Part shown: positions 48,828 to 59,611 of the stretch, piece after piece
Layout: each line of letters begins with the position of its first letter
How positions within the stretch are numbered: the first letter of the stretch is position 1
DNA from: Berberis thunbergii
Lineage: Eukaryota; Streptophyta; Magnoliopsida; Ranunculales; Berberidaceae
DNA length: 64,000 bases
Reading direction: 5' to 3'
Assembly: GCA_003290165.1 (NCBI GenBank)
Contig: QNQO01006217.1
Coordinates: forward strand, 186,001 to 250,000
Program-made: the position numbers and the translations under genes
Notes under the pieces: generated by a model
The model's input: the letters and a program-made list of their open reading frames with translations, nothing else
Told to the model about the DNA's origin: nothing
Databases searched by the model: none

Positions 48828-50020
48828 TAGGGGTGGCAATGGAGCTGATTTAGGCAAATACATCCCCGCTCGGCTGGGAATCGCAGATCCCCATATCCAC
48901 CTCGAATATTCGTTTATACAATTTTTCAAAATCCATCCCCGCTCTGGCCGGGTTGGCAGATATCTGCCCTGCCCCGAAGATCCGTTAATTTAAAAAAAAC
49001 TAGTGGAGTTTCTCTCTTACTGAAATGCAATCAACACTTGCAGTACAACCAGACGATGATGACAACAACAAGAAGAAGGAATAGAAACAACCTAATTATA
49101 GCATCGATACGATAGCTAAGTTTTCCATTTGAGTATCCTAATTATAGCACATCGTGGAGCAATGTTTTCTTAATCAAACCATTAAAACCGTTTGTAAATC
49201 CATTCTAGATGATTATATATGATATAATATACTTATACAATGTACAAACACTCTTACTTCAGTCCTATCTCACACACTTATCCTATCTCACACACTTAAT
49301 AGTTTCATCATCTCTACTAAATTAAGTTTCATCATCTCTACTAACTTGATCCAGATGGGTCTCATGTTCTGCAGGTACAAGCTATTGCACATGCTTTGCA
49401 TGAGGGATAAAGGGCGGGGATATGTTGGGTTGAACAAGAGATATTTGGAAGATCAAACTGGATGAACAAAATTGAAGTCAGAGCACTTGCAATTGGAAGC
49501 AAAGGATCTGGTGGATGTCTGTCAGCTTCGACTCGTTCAATCAACTCATGCGGTGGTGCATTCAAAGCCTCTGGTGGATGAAAGAGAGGCGTCATTTCGG
49601 ATATGCGTCGACACCTTGTTCTTTTCCATCAAGATCTTGATTGCGTCTTTCTTCCCAACTGACCCGCCACCGCCAGTGGTGGAGTTAGCCGATGAAGAAG
49701 AGTCATTTTTGCCACCGTCGCTGCCTAATAGTCCTTGCTGCTACCAGATAGAACCACCACCACCAGCAACAGAGAGAAACGTGAGAGGTAGGGTTAGTTT
49801 TTTTTGTTTTTTTAAAGGTGAAGGGTGTTTCAATAATTTGAATACTTAAACGAATATCCGTGGGGCGGATCCGTCCAAATCTGTATCCGCCCCGAATATT
49901 CGATGGATGTTGTTTGGATATCTGTATCCGCCCCAAAATCCGTATAGGTACATCCAAAACCGCCCCAAACGGAGCGAACGGGGTGAATATCCATGAAAAT
50001 CTGCCCCATTGTCATCCTTA
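48828..50020. mobile_element. hAT-type element nested in the CACTA element
   Basis: Termini are TAGGGGTGGCAATGG and, at the right, CCATTGTCATCCTTA. The exact 8-bp duplication ACCAAAAT is at 48820-48827 and 50021-50028. Subterminal CCGC/GCGG-rich blocks repeat ATCCGC(C)CC motifs. An interior plus-strand ORF (49472-49849) has no recognised family. It lies 165 bp inside the CACTA left end, so it inserted after the CACTA element formed, or in an ancestor copy. Confidence 0.88.
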
Positions 50021-50182
50021 ACCAAAATAGAGTATTTGCAACATTAATATTTTTTAGTTTGTAAAACATAAACTTGTGTTACAGAGTTATGGCAAGTTAA
50101 GTAATAATAAAAAAACTTGTTTTCAAAGTTACAAATAAGGATTTAGATCTCTCAAGCTCACTCTCCATCTCTCGCACTCTTC

Positions 50183-50612
50183 TAAGGCTGAACAAAAAAT
50201 CGATCAAACCGACTAAACCGACCGAACCGATCAAAATCGAACTGATTGGTTCAGTTTAAATTTGGTTCGGATCAGTTTCGATTTTAAAAAATTCAAAATC
50301 GAAGTGGTCGGTTCGATTTTCGGCTTCTATGTGATTTTAACCGACCAAACCGAACTGACCGAATATATATAATAAATAATATATATTTTATATAAAAATA
50401 ATATAACATGTTTAAAATAGTCGGTCGGTTCGATTTTATTTCGGTTTTGGTTCGATTTTAGTCATTTTGGTTCGGTTACGGTTTGCCTAAATAGAATCGG
50501 TTCGGTTTCGGATCGATTTTGTTAATGGTCGGTTCGGTTTCGGATTGAAAATTTTAAAACCGACCACGATTTAGGTGAAAAACCGAACCATTGGTTTGGT
50601 TTTCAGCCCTAC
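50183..50612. mobile_element. short hAT-like element nested in the CACTA element
   Basis: The left end is TAAGGCTGAACAAAAAATCG and the right end inverted is TAGGGCTGAAAACCAAACC. The interior is full of CGGTTCGGTT/AACCGAACC words in both orientations. No clean 8-bp duplication was found, so the ends are approximate. Confidence 0.65.
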
Positions 50613-51964
50613 TTGTCTCCATTTCTCGCGGTCTCTCTCACTCTCATGCTTCATGGAGAATATCTGAAACTGCAAGCCAACAAAACCCTAGCGTTTTCCA
50701 TCTCTCTCGCTCTCATGTTATCCATCTCTCGCGATCTCTTTTGTTTTTCATCTCTCTCACTATCGCTGTGCAATTACGGGTAATGTTTTTTGGCATTGAT
50801 CTCAACAGAAGTGGCTTGTATGATGAAATCAATTCAAGCAACTTATATTCTCGTGATCTCTGATTTTTACCTAATTCGACTTCATGAAGAAAAGAAACGA
50901 AGTCGAATTGAAGAGAGAGTAGAGATAAGAAGAAAACGAAACCCTTGCATCTCCATCTCCATCTTCAGTTTCGTTTCCAATTCTCCTTCCATCTCATTTG
51001 TTTCAAATCTCTTATGATTTTGTTCGGTTCTTTCCATCTCCAGTTTTGTTGTTGTTGGTAAGTTTGTTCTTTGAAATAAACTTGATTTCTAGGTTGTTTT
51101 TGTGTGACAAGTATCGAATTGAGGATCTGATTGTGTTTTGATGAAAAAGAAAATGAATGGAGAGCACAGCAAAGCAGAGGATGGGTGCACTACGTGATTC
51201 ACCGCCCAGAGGCACACATCATGCTCTTGAGGAGGCCTTTGAACTACCAACAACAACAGGAGGGCGAATGTTCGTTCCATTTGGTGAACTCTTTCTCAGG
51301 AATTTTGAAATTTTTTGGATATGGAAATATTTGGATCCTGTGTGGAATATGTGGAAAAATATGGATGCATAACACATAAAGGAAGGGTAGTGAGTTGATG
51401 TGAGTGGGTATGAAAATAAAGAAAAACATGACCAGTATGGAGAACCACAAGCAATAATAACTACAATTTGAATGGAAATCATATGTCATAATTTGATTTG
51501 CCAAAGCTAAATATTGCAAATGAAAACAAAGAACCATACATGGAAGAACAATTAGGCTTCAAACTTTCCCCCTTTTGAATCAGGGAGATCATTCACAATT
51601 TTACTTTTGGGGGAAGGTAATCATGGTGTTATGGATCCCTAGACCATAGTTGTGAGAGGGAGGCCTCCTAAGCATCAATAGCCACTAGTAATACTAGAAC
51701 AAGTTAATTCCTACCATGAGAATACGAAGAGAACTAGAGAAGATTATACAAGTTGAGGTATAAATGGTTGAAAAACTCGGGCCTTTTTTATATCATGTGA
51801 AATACAAGTTTACTTTAAGACTTGTAGCTTCTAGAATAAACGTGTGTCATAATCAAAAAATAATTGATGTCCTTGTTGAATGTCCACAATTTTGGTGGCA
51901 TTACTATAATATAATTTGTTTTTCATTTATCTTTGTTGACAAGGGATCTCTTACTTATAGATCA
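50613..51964. other. CACTA interior upstream of the peptidyl-tRNA hydrolase fragment
   Basis: No recognised exon. A CTCTCTCG-rich leader-like patch is at 50615-50770. Short overlapping ORFs at 51131-51537 have no family. Confidence 0.35.
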
Positions 51965-52395
51965 ATGTTGTTGCATTCTATTTCTATCCTTAAACCCTGT
52001 ATATTCCTTCAAAAAAGAAGCTCTGACTTGAAAATCAGTCGATTAATTCCTACAAAGCTTCATGTTTCTACTTCACTCCCTGATGCGGATGGAACTAAAG
52101 TTGAGTACACACCATGGCTCATTGTTGGATTAGGAAATCCAAGAAATAAGTATCATGGAACCATGCACAATGTAGGTACACTTTCTTGAACTACGGGAGT
52201 CTTGGTTGCATGTATTTATTTATTTTTGTTTACCATTGTAATTTAACAAAAGCCAAAACCACTTGTGAATCAACCTTTCTTTTTAATCAACAATTGACTT
52301 TTTGAAACAGGTTGGTTTTGAAATGATTGATCGCATTTCTCAAGAAGAAGGATTTAAGCTTAATACCATACAGTCAAAGTCATTAATGGGGATAG
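51965..52395 (+). pseudogene. captured 5' fragment of organellar peptidyl-tRNA hydrolase
   Basis: Two exons, 51965-52171 and 52311-52395, are separated by a GT-AG intron. A Ser/Lys-rich, transit-peptide-like leader (MLLHSISILKPCIFLQKRSS) precedes PWLIVGLGNPRNKYHGTMHN and VGFEMIDRIS. The family normally has VGLGNPGxxYxxTRHNxGF: here Gly is Arg after NP, and the Arg of TRHN is Met. The His of HN, the catalytic base, is kept. The sequence ends at SKSLMGI, and the remaining two-thirds of the enzyme (substrate-binding Asn and Asp regions) is absent. It could not release peptides from tRNA. Confidence 0.83.
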
Positions 52396-52711
52396 GTTAT
52401 ACATAAGCTAAACCTCTCTTTATGGTCTTTTTTTCTTTGTTTGGTTGTATTCTCTCTCTGGTGAACCGTAGAACTTTCCTCCACTTTTTCATGTAAACCA
52501 CAATACCGAGGAAATGTGCAAAATATAATACTAAGAATTCACTTCAATCCGGGTCTGTAAGCATTTGTTGCATGAAAGTATCACAGTGTGCAACTATGCT
52601 ATGTTTTTCAAAATATATTTCCCTCTTATTTAGATTTACGAGCAATATTTGTTTTATGACCTTGAGTTGTAAGTTTGTGAGTTATTAGGATTTTATATGC
52701 AATTATTGCAG

Positions 52712-52986
52712 GTGCAATTGAAGATGGCAAATCTATCGATAACGGAGAACTGCATTTGTTCACATCCCTGTATATGATCGGAGATAATCCATTAGTTAAC
52801 ATCAAAGGTGCACAACAGGTATATTTTCTGGAACTAAACTAAAAATCAACAACTATTTATCAAGTTAATACATATTGTGTGTTTTTATTTATTTTATTTT
52901 TAATCTAAAAAAGGTGAGAGCGAATGTGCAATTATTATATTTTTCAGGCAGAGCACCCTTGGTTCTCTATTTTGATGAGGATAGGG
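52712..52986 (+). pseudogene. captured 3' fragment of a HAD-superfamily (CECR5-like) hydrolase
   Basis: Two exons, 52712-52818 and 52948-52986, with AG/GT borders. They read IDNGELHLFTSLYMIGDNPL and VNIKGAQQ, then AEHPWFSILMRIG. The MIGDNP...DI.GA...G.PWFSILxRTG pattern is HAD motif IV plus the following beta strand of the CECR5-like IIA subfamily. The acidic GDxxxxD pair is altered: the second Asp reads Asn (NPLVN). The N-terminal nucleophile domain is not present. It starts only about 316 bp after the peptidyl-tRNA hydrolase fragment and shares its strand, so a chimeric transcript is possible. Confidence 0.72.
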
Positions 52987-53479
52987 GTAGTGATTAACTA
53001 AGATATTTAGAAAAATAGAAAATATAAGATTATAAACCATTCCATTACTACAATGTGAAAACCATGTGAAATTTCAGAATAAATAAATATTCAGTAAAAC
53101 CCTAGATTTGTATGGCAAAGGATTTAAAAATTTTCAGAGAAAATATTCAGTGTACTAATTTCTAGATAATCTTCATTGACGGGAATTTGTATGGGTTTTC
53201 TCCAAAAATTTTCAATTTATGTGGTCCATTAACATTTACAAGGTCTTGCTTTGCTTGCATAGAAAGGTTAGCCTCTGTTTTTTTTTTTTTTTTGTCATTA
53301 TTGAGATGGAAAGTTGAGGGTTCCTCTGGATAGTATGACATGTCCATTAAGGACATCAATCCCTTGTGTGGCACCTGAAGCAGTTTATGGTGGTGTTCTT
53401 GTTTTTATCAACTGTCCCCTTTCTGTTGATGACAGATGATTAAAAGCTCTATCCATTCCACTTTTTAGTGTTTAGTGAC

Positions 53480-53490
53480 TCTATATAAAC
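53480..53490 (+). promoter_or_regulatory. TATA box of the mannanase gene
   Basis: CTATATAAAC lies about 210 bp upstream of the mannanase ATG, and a CA/CT-rich leader follows. The (AT)n microsatellite between them would fall in the 5' UTR. Confidence 0.55.
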
Positions 53491-53573
53491 ACATGAGCAT
53501 TCCTTCAAACTCATCACAACTCAACCTTATTTTCTCTAACTTTCCTCCCAAACAAATATTTCCTTACACTAGC

Positions 53574-53576
<3 letters not shown>

Positions 53577-53649
<73 letters not shown>
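53577..53649. repeat. (AT)n microsatellite
   Basis: About 36 AT units in the likely 5' UTR of the mannanase gene. Confidence 0.95.
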
Positions 53650-53652
<3 letters not shown>

Positions 53653-53698
53653 AAACAAGTGCTCTAATCAAATAAAACATTTATATAACTTCGGTGAA

Positions 53699-55267
53699 AT
53701 GACGTGGACGGGAAGGTTTATTCTGTTGATCCTGCTAGTACTTCTAGTACAACATGGAGAATGTTGGAAGGGAAAGGTTCAGGATGGTGGTGCTTTTGTT
53801 AGAACAAGTGGAACTCATTTTATGAAAAATGGGAAACCATTTTACTTGAATGGTTTCAATGCATATTGGCTGATGGATGTGGCATATGACCCAACTATGA
53901 GGGAGAAGGTCACTACCACCTTCCAACAAGCTTCGAAGTATGGAATGAATGTGGCAAGGACATGGGCTTTTAATGATGGTGGTAGCAAACCAATGCAATC
54001 TACTTCTGATGTCTATAATGAAGAAATGTTCAAGGTATATATGCATAGTACTAATTATGACTAGAACTAGTAGCAATTTAAAAATGTATACATGCAAGGA
54101 AAATTATGGAATTAGACAAATCTGAATGTCTTGTGATTACATGCAGGCCTTGGATTTTGTGATATCTGAAGCTAAGAAGTATGGAGTTTATCTAATCTCA
54201 AGCTTAGTAAACCACTGGAACGATTATGGAGGAAGAAAACAATACATTCAGTGCGGAAGAGAGTGTGGGCATTACATTAATAACGATGATGATTTTTATA
54301 CCAATTTTATGATTAAGGGCTACTACAAGAATCATGTTGAAGTTGATTCACCATTTGATTTTATTAACATCTTTTTTACCATGTCTATATCAATTTGAAA
54401 TGAACAATTATATGATTACACACTTATGACTGATAAATATATATATGTAGGTTGTGCTCACAAGAAAAAACACGATTACTGGCATAATGTATAAAGGTGA
54501 TCCTACCATCTTTGCATGGAAACTCATGAATGAGCCTCGCTGCCAAACAACATGTCTGGAAAATCCCTTCAGGTTCATTTACTTACTGTGATTATTATAA
54601 AGCCAACAAGTCACATACGGTTTAGATTATTGTTTTTGTAGTTAACTGTGTACATGTTTACAGAGTTGGATTGAAGAAATGGCTGCATATGTCAAATTCA
54701 TAGACAACAATCATTTACTGAAGATTGGTTTGGAGGGTTTCTATGGAGAGTCAATGCCCGAAAAGAAGGTGTTTAATCCTGGTTATCTAGTTGGGATTGA
54801 CTTCATCGCCAATAACCAAGTCACTAGAGTTGATTTTGCAACTATTCACCTCTATCCAGATCAATGGTTTGCAATCTTTATCTCTAATAGAGACAATCAT
54901 GAAGTACCATTAGTTAACAACAACTTACGACTACTTGCTTACAGGGTGTCAGGATTAGAGGAAGCTCAAAAGCCTTTGTAGATAAATGGGTAAATGCACA
55001 TACTCAAGACTCCAGTTTAGTCCTTAAGAAGCCACTCGTCCTTGCTGAATTTGGAAAATCTAAGTGGTCTTCAGGGTATTCTTATGACAAAAAAATGTGT
55101 ACCTTAGTAGCCTGTATGCATCCATGTACAACTCTGCTAAAAATGGAGGTGCTTGTGTTGGTGGAATATTTTGGCAAGTGTTGGCTCAAGGAATGGAAAA
55201 CTATAGTGAATGTTATGAAGTGGTGTTGGCAGATAGTCCATCAACAACTAGTATCATAGCACAATAA
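53699..55267 (+). pseudogene. mannan endo-1,4-beta-mannosidase (GH5), full-length copy with one frameshift
   Basis: Exons 53699-54034, 54147-54341, 54451-54572, 54666-54867 and 54945-55267 join in frame. A signal peptide (RFILLILLVLLVQHGEC) precedes the GH5 domain with FYLNGFNAYWLM, MNVARTWAFNDG, the acid/base Glu in [20 protein letters not shown] and the nucleophile Glu in LAEFGKS. The enzyme cuts mannans in cell walls. In the last exon a run of seven A (55089-55095) is one short of what the downstream homology needs. The 5' frame then leaves the family and ends at TAG 55257, while the other frame reads YLSSLYASMYNS, GGIFWQVLAQGMENYSECYE to TAA 55267. The frame-shifted product would keep both catalytic Glu but lose the last strand and helix. 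It lies inside the CACTA element with its own TATA box, so it is a transposon-carried copy. A sequencing error in the A run is possible. Confidence 0.87.
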
Positions 55268-55782
55268 TTGCATCAGCCACCAACTCTCACCCTGATGCAT
55301 GAAGTCCATTGGGTACATCATCATGTACCCGCATGATAAACTTCTATTTTCAATAATAATTAACATGTACTCAGCACAATCGAATAACTCAAATGGGAAA
55401 CTTCAATTTCCTTGGCCCGTTGAATATTGTATTGCTTACTCAGTTTACTAAAATAATGGACCTCTTCAATAAATAGTTACATTAGCCTATTGAATATCTG
55501 GGTTTTATAATCTCATTGGATGTCATTCATTTGTTGATACCATTTTTTTATTTAATTAAATAAATAAAATTTTACATATTGATTATTGTAAAAAAAAATT
55601 GTAACACGTCGAGGTGTTGCTAAAATTTAAACATTGTAACACGCTACAGTGACATTAGCAACCTTGGACGTTTGTTACAAAATTTGAAGGTTGTAACACA
55701 TCGATGTGTTACTAATATTTGTAATGCCATGATTTACAAGATTTTTGTGGTGTTACAAATTGCCATTTATGGTGTAGTGACC

Positions 55783-57853
55783 CTAATGGACTTACGGTAA
55801 CCATTCATTTGAACGAAACAATAATCATTACGAATACAAGATATAACAAAAGGAAAAATAAATTCATCTCCATCTCATTTTTTCATATTAAACATATTCT
55901 ATTTCAAACACAATATAAAAAACACCAGACAAGCTAGAATCCTCGAGCACAAATCCTCATAATCACAAATCAAACCACCATCATCCAAATGTGGAGCCCA
56001 CTAACCATGATAACAAACGTCGTAGGTAGGTGACTCAGGCGTCAGAGACGAAGGTTTCCTAACAAGCCCATAAGTCGAGCACTCACGAGCTTCATGGTCT
56101 ATCAGACTGTATGTCTGATTTTTTGGAGGAATATTATTTGGACATTCTTCAAACATATGTCCATATTTCTCATAAAGTTGGCTCACCAGTGGATCATTAG
56201 TTGAATTTGTTGGAAATTATATGAAATAATGTCCAGACTCCTCACGACTGTGGCATATCAGAGGATCGCTGAAAATATTCAAGTCATTGAACCCTGAAAG
56301 TGTTTATCATAAATTAAAGTTCTTATCACAAAATAGTTGACCTAAAATAATCACAAAATTGTTGAGTGTAAAATGTACTTTGAACTTCTCATGCTGAGAT
56401 CTTGGTGTTGAGCTAGAAAGCGGTCGCTCGTACTTGCACAAACTCCAGTCCGAGAGGGTTGCTTGGGCGAAAATTCCGACAGTCAAGTTAGAAATAAAGT
56501 GTGTGAAAGGGAGAGAGTAGGATATTAGAGAGGGACTTATTTGCTTGGGGGTTGTTACGTACTCTCCTCTTGGAAATGAGTATGTTTTTATACCGTTTGG
56601 GAAATCATACAGCACTAGCTAAGGATGTGTTTGGCAATCATAAACATAATCAGTTCTACTTATCTATCATGCTATGAAATAGGTAGTTATTTATGTAGTA
56701 AGTTTGATGAATGAATTTGTATGAGAGAGTAAGAATATAGAATATGCGTTACAAAAATATGGTGATGGGTAATTATTTTAGAAGCCAAATTGTTTCAAAG
56801 CAAAATAAAGAACAACTACGAAGTTTAGCAAAAAATTACCAAGTGAAAAGTAGAAAATATTGGTGAATCCATACTAACAGTGGCTTTTGACTGTTATAAG
56901 CAAATAAATTGCTTAATTTTGCCACATAGACAAGGAATTTCTTGTAAGGAGGCTATTGAAGATGCTCTAGGTGCTAAATCAGGAGACTGCAATACCATAT
57001 ATTTTGGAGTGCAATCTTAATTATCTACTTGTTTAGAGGGATATTGTAGATTAACCTTTCCATTATAAGAAAAAAAATTGTTCTACGTCCCTGGAAGCCC
57101 ATATTTCAACATGGGTCAAGATCATGGGACTAAAAAAATTTGACTCAAAATCCAACCCAAACAATAGGCTCTCATATTGGTTTGATCCAATGGATAACAA
57201 TAATAATAATAAATAATGAGTTGGTTTAACCAATTAAAAATGACAAGTATTTATAGTGATTGATTTTGTTTCGTAAAAAATAGTACATAAACATGATGCT
57301 CCAAATTTTTTTATTTTTTTCGTTCTTTTCCCACTTCTCTCATTTTCTCATTTACCGACTAGTTAAAGTATGAAACAATTGTTATGTAATTTAAAGTTAT
57401 AATTGTAGCACTTGAATGTAACCTAGATTGTCCTTTGTGCTAATAATATTCTTATCTTCTTTCTTCTTGGAGTAGTCTACGTCTTTCTTAGAGTCTATCA
57501 ATTGGTGTCTTCACAACTTGTGGGAAACCAAGAACTTCTGGAAGAAAGAATAATTCATCATAATATATTAGAAGAATTCAATTGAAGAATTTGGTACAAG
57601 ATATAAAATTGCACTGAATTTAATGGATAAATTGCAATGAACTTGGTATATATAAAACATAAAGAAGTTCTAAAGCATCTAAAGCAAGAGCAATGTGGTA
57701 TATTAAAAAAAGAAGCAGAAAATGATGAGAAAAGAGAGAGATACAGAGATACAGGAGTATAAAAGAGATCATCGAACTTTTATAATATATATTCTTTTAG
57801 GAAACAAAATTAATTGCATTAGCTGAACTATAGCAAGTAGTTGTCATTTTTAA
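55783..57853. other. intergenic
   Basis: It starts with the continuation of the tandem-repeat unit split by the CACTA insertion (to about 55960). The minus-strand ORFs at 56001-56186 and 56307-56615 have no recognised family. Nothing else is seen. Confidence 0.4.
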
Positions 57854-57861
57854 TTGGTTAA

Positions 57862-59060
57862 TAGGGTTGAACAAATAACCGATTAAACCGACTGTACCAA
57901 ACCAAACCGACTCATTTGGTCGGTTTAACTTTCAGATCGGTTTTGGTTCCAATTATTTATAAACAACATATTTCAGTTCGATTGTCGGTTTCCTTAAATT
58001 TAAAACTGCATAGAACCGACTGAATCGATTGATTGCAATGGGATGTCTATTTTCATCTCAAGGCGAATGGGTGGCTTCCACCTACCCTCGTTCCCTCCCT
58101 CGAGGTGAATGGGTGGCTTCCACCCACCCTCGCCCCTTTCCCTCGACCCCTTTCCCTACGTGGTGTGCCTGGTGGCCACCAAGCACCGTACGATTGCATC
58201 GAGATAGGAGTTGACATTTATCTCGATGCAATCGTAGGGTGCCTGGTGGCCACCAGGCACACCACCAGTGCATTTAGAATTTCCCCAAGCTACAGTCTAC
58301 AAGTTTGCAATCTTTTTATCTGCTCTTGATGTTATCCCTTCATCTCCTCTTAAACAAAAGCACCAACATTTCAACTATCAAACCCACCACCAAAGGAGGG
58401 TTAGTCATAATCTGCTGATTCGCAATGGACAAAAAGTTCCCGGTGAACTCCATGTACTTGGCTAGAACCATCGTCCCCGAGCCACAAAGTTGTAAATGAA
58501 CGATTCCTGACTCATCTCTTCTTTCTTCTTATTTTTGTTTTGCTTCCTCCTTTACTAGCTACAGCTGTTGGTGGAGGATGAGGGTTTTGGGCAGTGCTAG
58601 CAAGGGGAGATTTCGATCAGAGCTTTGCAATTCCTGATATGATGTTGTAGATGCCCACAACAGGGCAAGGGCAGGGCCATCCCCATCCCCATCCCTCTAG
58701 GTTTCTTTAACAACTGTTGATTGAAGATTCTTCCCATTACATAGTTCTTGATTTGCTCACTTTGTTGTCTGGTGGTGGTGCTTCTTTCGATGGCAGGGGA
58801 AATGTCGAGTACCCTCATTAGGGGGTTTTCCTCTTCTTCTGGATGTTTCTTGGTGGTTGTGTGTTGAGAATTTGATTAGAGTTAGGTTTTCAGATTATTA
58901 TTATTATTATTTTTTAAATTTGCAAAACCGACCGAGTTGGTTTGGATCGGTTTGTGACAACAGTCAGTTCAGTTTAGGTTTCGATTATTTCAAACCGATG
59001 TATGCGGTTCGATTTTTGATTTGGACGAAAAACCGAACCATCGATTCGTTTTCAACCCTT
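57862..59060. mobile_element. hAT-type element with 8-bp TSD, containing a hairpin
   Basis: The left end is TAGGGTTGAACAAATAACCG and the right end is the imperfect inverse CGTTTTCAACCCTT. The exact duplication TTGGTTAA lies at 57854-57861 and 59061-59068. Subterminal regions are full of AACCGA/TCGGTTT words, as in the element at 50183-50612. The interior (58270-58880) holds unrecognised sequence that may be a captured fragment. No transposase is seen. Confidence 0.85.
58060..58275. repeat. hairpin with direct duplications, nested in the hAT element
   Basis: The arm 58160-58206 pairs with 58219-58265 (47 bp, two mismatches) around a 12-base loop. Just to the left, GAATGGGTGGCTTCCACC occurs twice, near 58066 and 58107. 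The right edge reads TGCATTTAGAATTT, matching the terminus of the foldback at 41395-41584. Confidence 0.8.
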
Positions 59061-59611
59061 TTGGTTAAGAGCATCTTCACTATGCTTTTTTAAGATATGT
59101 GCAAAATGAGTTGCTAAACTATTGTTTATAACTTTTTGTGCCTATGTAGTACTTCGGTACGCCAAAGATAGATTTTGGCACCCCCAACCATTAGGCACTT
59201 CTTTAAAGGTTGCTAAACTAAGTTTGAAAGGTCTTTAGGACCCACATGAATAAGGTAAAAGTAATATAATACGAACAAGAAATCAATGTTCTCATCCAAC
59301 AACTACAATTCGAGATATCAAATCACATAAACGATTATGTTTTGGTTGTTAAAGGACAAAGAAAATTTGCGCTCTTACTAGAGCGCACACTCTTACAAAC
59401 AACGTTGTGTCAAAAAATGGGTTTACGACGGACATTCGACAGTGAAAACCTATATTGCTGAGCAACCTAAAATAGGCCAAAGAAATGACTATAGTGTGAC
59501 TTTTGAGTCTATGTTTGGTACATGCTCGATGAGCTACCCAAAGAAATAGTTATTTAGAGGGAACCCAACCATTGTAGTCCAATTAGGGCCACCCTCCAAA
59601 ATGATCAAATA

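Larger units (their letters stand above)
48663..55779. mobile_element. CACTA-type element carrying a full mannanase gene plus two gene fragments
   Basis: The left end is CGCTACACCAAAATGG and the right end inverted is CACTACACCATAAATGG, so the left has one change from the canonical CACTA. A 3-bp duplication, ACC, lies at 48660-48662 and 55780-55782. Both subterminal parts are rich in GTTACAA/TTGTAAC words (48720-48760 and 55595-55760). Removing 48663-55779 and one ACC rejoins a tandem-repeat unit whose intact relatives lie nearby, confirming the ends. Inside, from left, are a hAT insertion (48828-50020), a second hAT-like insertion (50183-50612), a peptidyl-tRNA hydrolase fragment, a HAD-hydrolase fragment and an endo-beta-mannanase gene. 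No transposase is present. Confidence 0.85.

Noticed and set aside
49472..49849. Plus-strand ORF of 125 codons in the nested hAT element
   Set aside because: No recognisable domain and ends in repeat sequence; possibly captured text, but not supportable as a gene.
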